64,000 bases of DNA, from assembly GCA_016213785.1 (NCBI GenBank), contig JACQZQ010000100.1:1-64000 (forward strand). Direction: 5' to 3'. This DNA is from Acidobacteriota bacterium (GTDB lineage Bacteria; Acidobacteriota; Blastocatellia; Chloracidobacteriales; JADJPF01). Positions within the stretch are counted from its first letter, which is position 1, and each line of letters opens with the position of its first letter. Of the stretch, positions 60,685-64,000 are shown piece by piece. Under the pieces are notes generated by a model that was given only the letters and a program-made list of their open reading frames with translations, did no database searches and was not told where the DNA came from. The position numbers and the translations under genes were made by a program.

Positions 60685-60891
60685 AGTATTTCCTAAAAGA
60701 TTGTTTTTTATATTGATGTTTAAGTTAGCAAAAGTTATAGCATAAAGTTATAGGAAAGCAAAATTTTCTCTTTAGCTCTAAATTATTTGTTTTGGAGTAA
60801 ACCTAAACATTCTTGATAATTATTTTGTATTACGTAATATAGATAGGCTAATGGTTTTTAGAAGTTTATATTTTTATAGTAAGGTATTTTT

Positions 60892-61335
60892 ATGGATAAT
60901 CTAAAATTTGAAGTTAAAGACGTAAATTTTGAAAATAAAGTACGTGAAAGTTTTTCTAGACAAACAGTTATGCAAACTATAGGAGCTTGTTTAAGAAAAG
61001 TAGCACCTGGAAAGGTAGAAATAGAGCTACCTTTTCGTAGTGATTTAACACAGCAAAATGATTACTTACATGCAGGCATTATAACTACAATTGTTGATAG
61101 TGCTTGTGGTTATGCGGCATTTAGTCTTATGGAAGTAGGGGCAGATGTCTTAACTATTGAATTTAAGATAAATTTTCTTTCTCCTGCTTTAGGTGATATT
61201 TTTTTAGCTAAAGGTTTAGTCTCTAAACCAGGGAAAACTATTAGTGTTTGTACTGGTGATGTTATTGCAAAAATAGGAGATAAAGAAAAGCTAGTTGCTA
61301 CAATGCTCGCTACAATAATGACTATTCGCAAATAA
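60892..61335 (+). CDS. PaaI-family hotdog thioesterase
   Basis: QNDYLHAGIITTIVDSACGYAAFSLME...VLTIEFKINFLSPALGD. Confidence 0.85.
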   Translation: MDNLKFEVKDVNFENKVRESFSRQTVMQTIGACLRKVAPGKVEIELPFRSDLTQQNDYLHAGIITTIVDSACGYAAFSLMEVGADVLTIEFKINFLSPALGDIFLAKGLVSKPGKTISVCTGDVIAKIGDKEKLVATMLATIMTIRK

Positions 61336-61427
61336 AAATTTGGCTAAATAGGCTTAAATTTTATACTACTTTTAAGCCTATAAGCTTAAATAAGGTTTTC
61401 TTTAGATGGGTATCAATCATTTTGTCT

Positions 61428-61733
61428 TTAATAGAAATTAGTATAAAAAAATGCTCGTACTGCTTTACGCATTACTGCTACACGAGATTGACGTATAGGG
61501 TCATTTTTATAAGGTAAAGGTTTTTCAACCTCTTTAAAAGAATTAGAAGATTCTTTAAAAGGAGGTAAAAATGCTATGTTTGAGTTTTCAGTTTGACGCA
61601 TTGAGCAATGTAAGCTGCCTGATAAAGATTGTGTACGTAAATACCATTTAGCAAATACTGCAATTCGAGCGAAATCACGTAAGTTATTAGCTACAAATTC
61701 TTTATCACAAAAACGGATAGTATAAACAGTCAT
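61428..61733 (-). CDS. hypothetical small protein
   Basis: 101-aa ORF only. Confidence 0.4.
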   Translation of the reverse strand: MTVYTIRFCDKEFVANNLRDFARIAVFAKWYLRTQSLSGSLHCSMRQTENSNIAFLPPFKESSNSFKEVEKPLPYKNDPIRQSRVAVMRKAVRAFFYTNFY

Positions 61734-61911
61734 AACAAATTTTATCTCTTTATTTCTCTAAGGTTTAGTAGGAAATAAAGTAGCCTCCTTTTAGAAATTT
61801 AGAATAAAATGCCCTTTTAAGGGATTAATTAAAAAAAAACTCCTCTAACCAAGTAATTTAAAATCACTTAGCTAATAAAATAAATTTAGCTGTTATATTT
61901 GAGATTGTGTT

Positions 61912-61941
61912 CTCCACTAACTGAAATTTCAATTAGTGGAG
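61912..61941. terminator. hairpin structure in intergenic region
   Basis: ctccactaa-ctgaaatttcaa-ttagtggag. Confidence 0.4.
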
Positions 61942-62115
61942 GTTTTAAGAAGGTGATTTAGGATTGAAAATTTAATAACATCAACAAATGTACAGGACAT
62001 ACTTAAAAGGAAAATATAAAATTCAGCTTTGTTTGAACTTAATTTGGATAAAACACAAATTCTGTAAATTTAGTGATGTTATTCTGTTGCCGATCCTTAA
62101 TAATAAAAAAATAAT

Positions 62116-62739
62116 TTAGTTATAGCGTCTCATTACACCTATAACACGGCCTTGGACTTTTACTTGATTTGGGTTTAGCATCATAGGCTGATATTTTGAA
62201 TTTGCTGGTTGTAGTCTAACTTGACCTTTTTCATAAAAAATTTTTTTTACTGTTGCACTGTTATCATCTACTAAAGCTACAATGGTTTGACCATTTTGGG
62301 CTTGTTGGCAATGCTCAACAACAATTAAATCTCCATCAGCAATATGTTCATCTATCATTGAATCGCCTACTACACGTAAGGCATAAGTACGTGATCGACC
62401 AAGCATTTCTTTAGGTATAGAAACTAGTTCTTCTTGAGCTATAACATCTATTGGTCTACCAGCAGCAATTTTTCCTAATAATGGAATATCAATGGCTTCT
62501 GAGTTATGTTCTTCAGGTAAGAGTTGTACTAAAGCATTTCTTTTGCCTCTAACAATCATTCCTGCCGCTTCTAAGGCAACTAAGTATTTATGTACCGTTG
62601 CTGGTGAAGAAAAACCAAAATGCCTAGCTATATCCCTAATCATAGGGGAATGGCCTTCAGTTTTAACGAATTTTACTATGAAGTCATAAACTTGACGTTG
62701 TTTTTCAGATATAATCGTGCTCATATTTTTTTGCTCCAT
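62116..62739 (-). CDS. lexA: LexA repressor
   Basis: Winged HTH IRDIARHFGFSSPATVHKYLVALEAAGMI; AAG cleavage site (GKIAAGRPIDV); VVGDSMIDEHIADGDLIVVE; catalytic Lys in ATVKKIF. Confidence 0.95.
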   Translation of the reverse strand: MEQKNMSTIISEKQRQVYDFIVKFVKTEGHSPMIRDIARHFGFSSPATVHKYLVALEAAGMIVRGKRNALVQLLPEEHNSEAIDIPLLGKIAAGRPIDVIAQEELVSIPKEMLGRSRTYALRVVGDSMIDEHIADGDLIVVEHCQQAQNGQTIVALVDDNSATVKKIFYEKGQVRLQPANSKYQPMMLNPNQVKVQGRVIGVMRRYN

Positions 62740-63059
62740 AAAAATTGGTGTTTAGCGAAAGATAGGCAAATATTTGCTTTTTGTCAAGAGGTTTTCTGCA
62801 ATAAAACTAAAAAATAATGAAAATAGAAGAAAAGCTTAATTTATATGTTTATATCTTCTCTTGTATTTTATAGTTAACAATTAAGTAAAAGCTTAAACCT
62901 TCCTTTTATATAACCCTAAAAGAATGAAATAAATGTCATTTTGATCTCTTTCAAATAATCTAAAAGAAGATCAATAGGCGTAATTTTGGTAAATTTTGTT
63001 AGAAATGATTTAAGAAGTTTTTTATAAAATGAAAATTGTAGCCAAAATGAGACTAAATT

Positions 63060-63923
63060 TTACTTGATCTCCAAAATTCCTATAGCCGAAGGTATACCTA
63101 CGGAATTTGTTGGAAAAGGTGAACCAAAAATAGGTGTGATTACTCCACTAGTGCTTACGTTATAAACGCTAATATCTCTTGTGCCTGCAAACCCCCCATT
63201 AGCAACAAATAGTAATGTACTTTTTTTATTCATTACCATACTAGCAGGGCCTTGACCATCAGTAGTAAAAGGCGATCCAGCAATTGCTCTTAATGAACCA
63301 TCGCTGTTACTAGAGAAAACGGAAATTGTGGAATTGTTATTATTACTTACAAAAATAAATTGACCAGTTTTTGATGAGGTAAGAGCTATAGGCTTATCTC
63401 CATCAGTAAAATAAGGTAAATTAGGCAAAGCACTTAATGAACCTGAAGTCAAATTAGCGTTAAATCCAGAAATACTATTATTACCAAGCTCTGCAACATA
63501 AAGTCTTGATGTATTAACATTTATTGACAATCCATGATTTGCAAGTCCAGGTGTTATTACATCGTTAATTAATCTTAATCGGCTACTAGAGTCAATAGAA
63601 TAAACTCCAATGCTATGACTAAACTGATGACTAGCAAAAAGTATTGTGTTATCAGTGTTTAAGATTAAGTCAATTGGGCCATTACCAGCTTGAAAAGGGG
63701 AATTAGGGGCAGGTTGTAAAATGTTATTAACTACATTAAAAGCAGAAATTGAGTCTGAATCAATATTTGCAACAAAGGCTTGAGTTGCTTGTCGATTACA
63801 AGTAACCCCTGCGGCAAAACGCCCTCCAGTAGCTACAGGGATACTTGTGCGGCTTAATGTCCCATCAGAGTTTATTTTAAAGATACTTAATGTATTATCA
63901 GAATTATTTGAAGCAAATAACAC
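63060..63923 (-). CDS. beta-propeller (lactonase/YncE-like) repeat protein, N-terminal part extends beyond the listed ORF start or window
   Basis: Repeated LFASNNSDNTLSIFKINSDGTLS / LFASHQFSHSIGVYSID / IFVSNNNNSTISVFSSNSDGSL blades; same frame appears open toward the window end. Confidence 0.75.
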   Translation of the reverse strand: MLFASNNSDNTLSIFKINSDGTLSRTSIPVATGGRFAAGVTCNRQATQAFVANIDSDSISAFNVVNNILQPAPNSPFQAGNGPIDLILNTDNTILFASHQFSHSIGVYSIDSSSRLRLINDVITPGLANHGLSINVNTSRLYVAELGNNSISGFNANLTSGSLSALPNLPYFTDGDKPIALTSSKTGQFIFVSNNNNSTISVFSSNSDGSLRAIAGSPFTTDGQGPASMVMNKKSTLLFVANGGFAGTRDISVYNVSTSGVITPIFGSPFPTNSVGIPSAIGILEIK

Positions 63924-64000
63924 TTTGGCCTTACGGCTAATACATAAACCGCTAATACCTGTTTTTTTTCCAGCTATGCCTCCAGTAAGGAAGGGTGAGC

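Noticed and set aside
62740-62820. LexA operator upstream of lexA
   Set aside because: No clear palindrome of a known SOS box type was visible; would need motif search with phylum-specific LexA sites
1-64000. CRISPR array
   Set aside because: Only short adjacent tandem repeats (9-15 bp) without spacers were seen; no cas genes
1-64000. tRNA/rRNA genes
   Set aside because: No convincing T-loop plus acceptor pairing or rRNA sequence noticed by eye; a tRNAscan/Infernal run would be decisive

Overview
64-kb AT-rich bacterial chromosomal window. Gene content (several Hanks-type Ser/Thr kinases, MglA/MglB-like pair, HpnC/D/E squalene genes, FGE-sulfatase proteins) suggests an Acidobacteriota-like host, but this is inference only. 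Most of the window is ordinary chromosome: argS, purH, purN, tilS, ftsH, ispH, lexA, a Fur/PerR-type regulator, a xanthine-dehydrogenase-type molybdenum hydroxylase (L-S-M subunits), dacB-like PBP, an amidase, a GT83-like glycosyltransferase and a TonB-dependent receptor. No rRNA, tRNA, CRISPR array or prophage was found by eye. The left edge carries the 3' end of a transposase abutting an Rpn/DUF4351-type ORF that looks 5'-truncated by it. Items most worth a second look: (1) a membrane protein with an RRM-like N-terminus, PEGA-like domain, TM helix and FGE-sulfatase domain (57145-58785); (2) a Ser/Thr kinase fused through a TM helix to an amino-acid-type periplasmic binding domain (37087-39408); (3) an internally duplicated protein of unknown family next to an AlbA_2/Schlafen-like protein (13302-16257); (4) an ECF sigma / anti-sigma / fused flavoprotein-polyferredoxin operon (9183-13035); (5) a split 5'-nucleotidase with apparent Tat and Sec signals on the two halves; (6) a likely autoregulatory 7-1-7 Fur/PerR box; (7) an uncalled 58-aa membrane ORF at 713-889. 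All family assignments come from motif reading without database searches.
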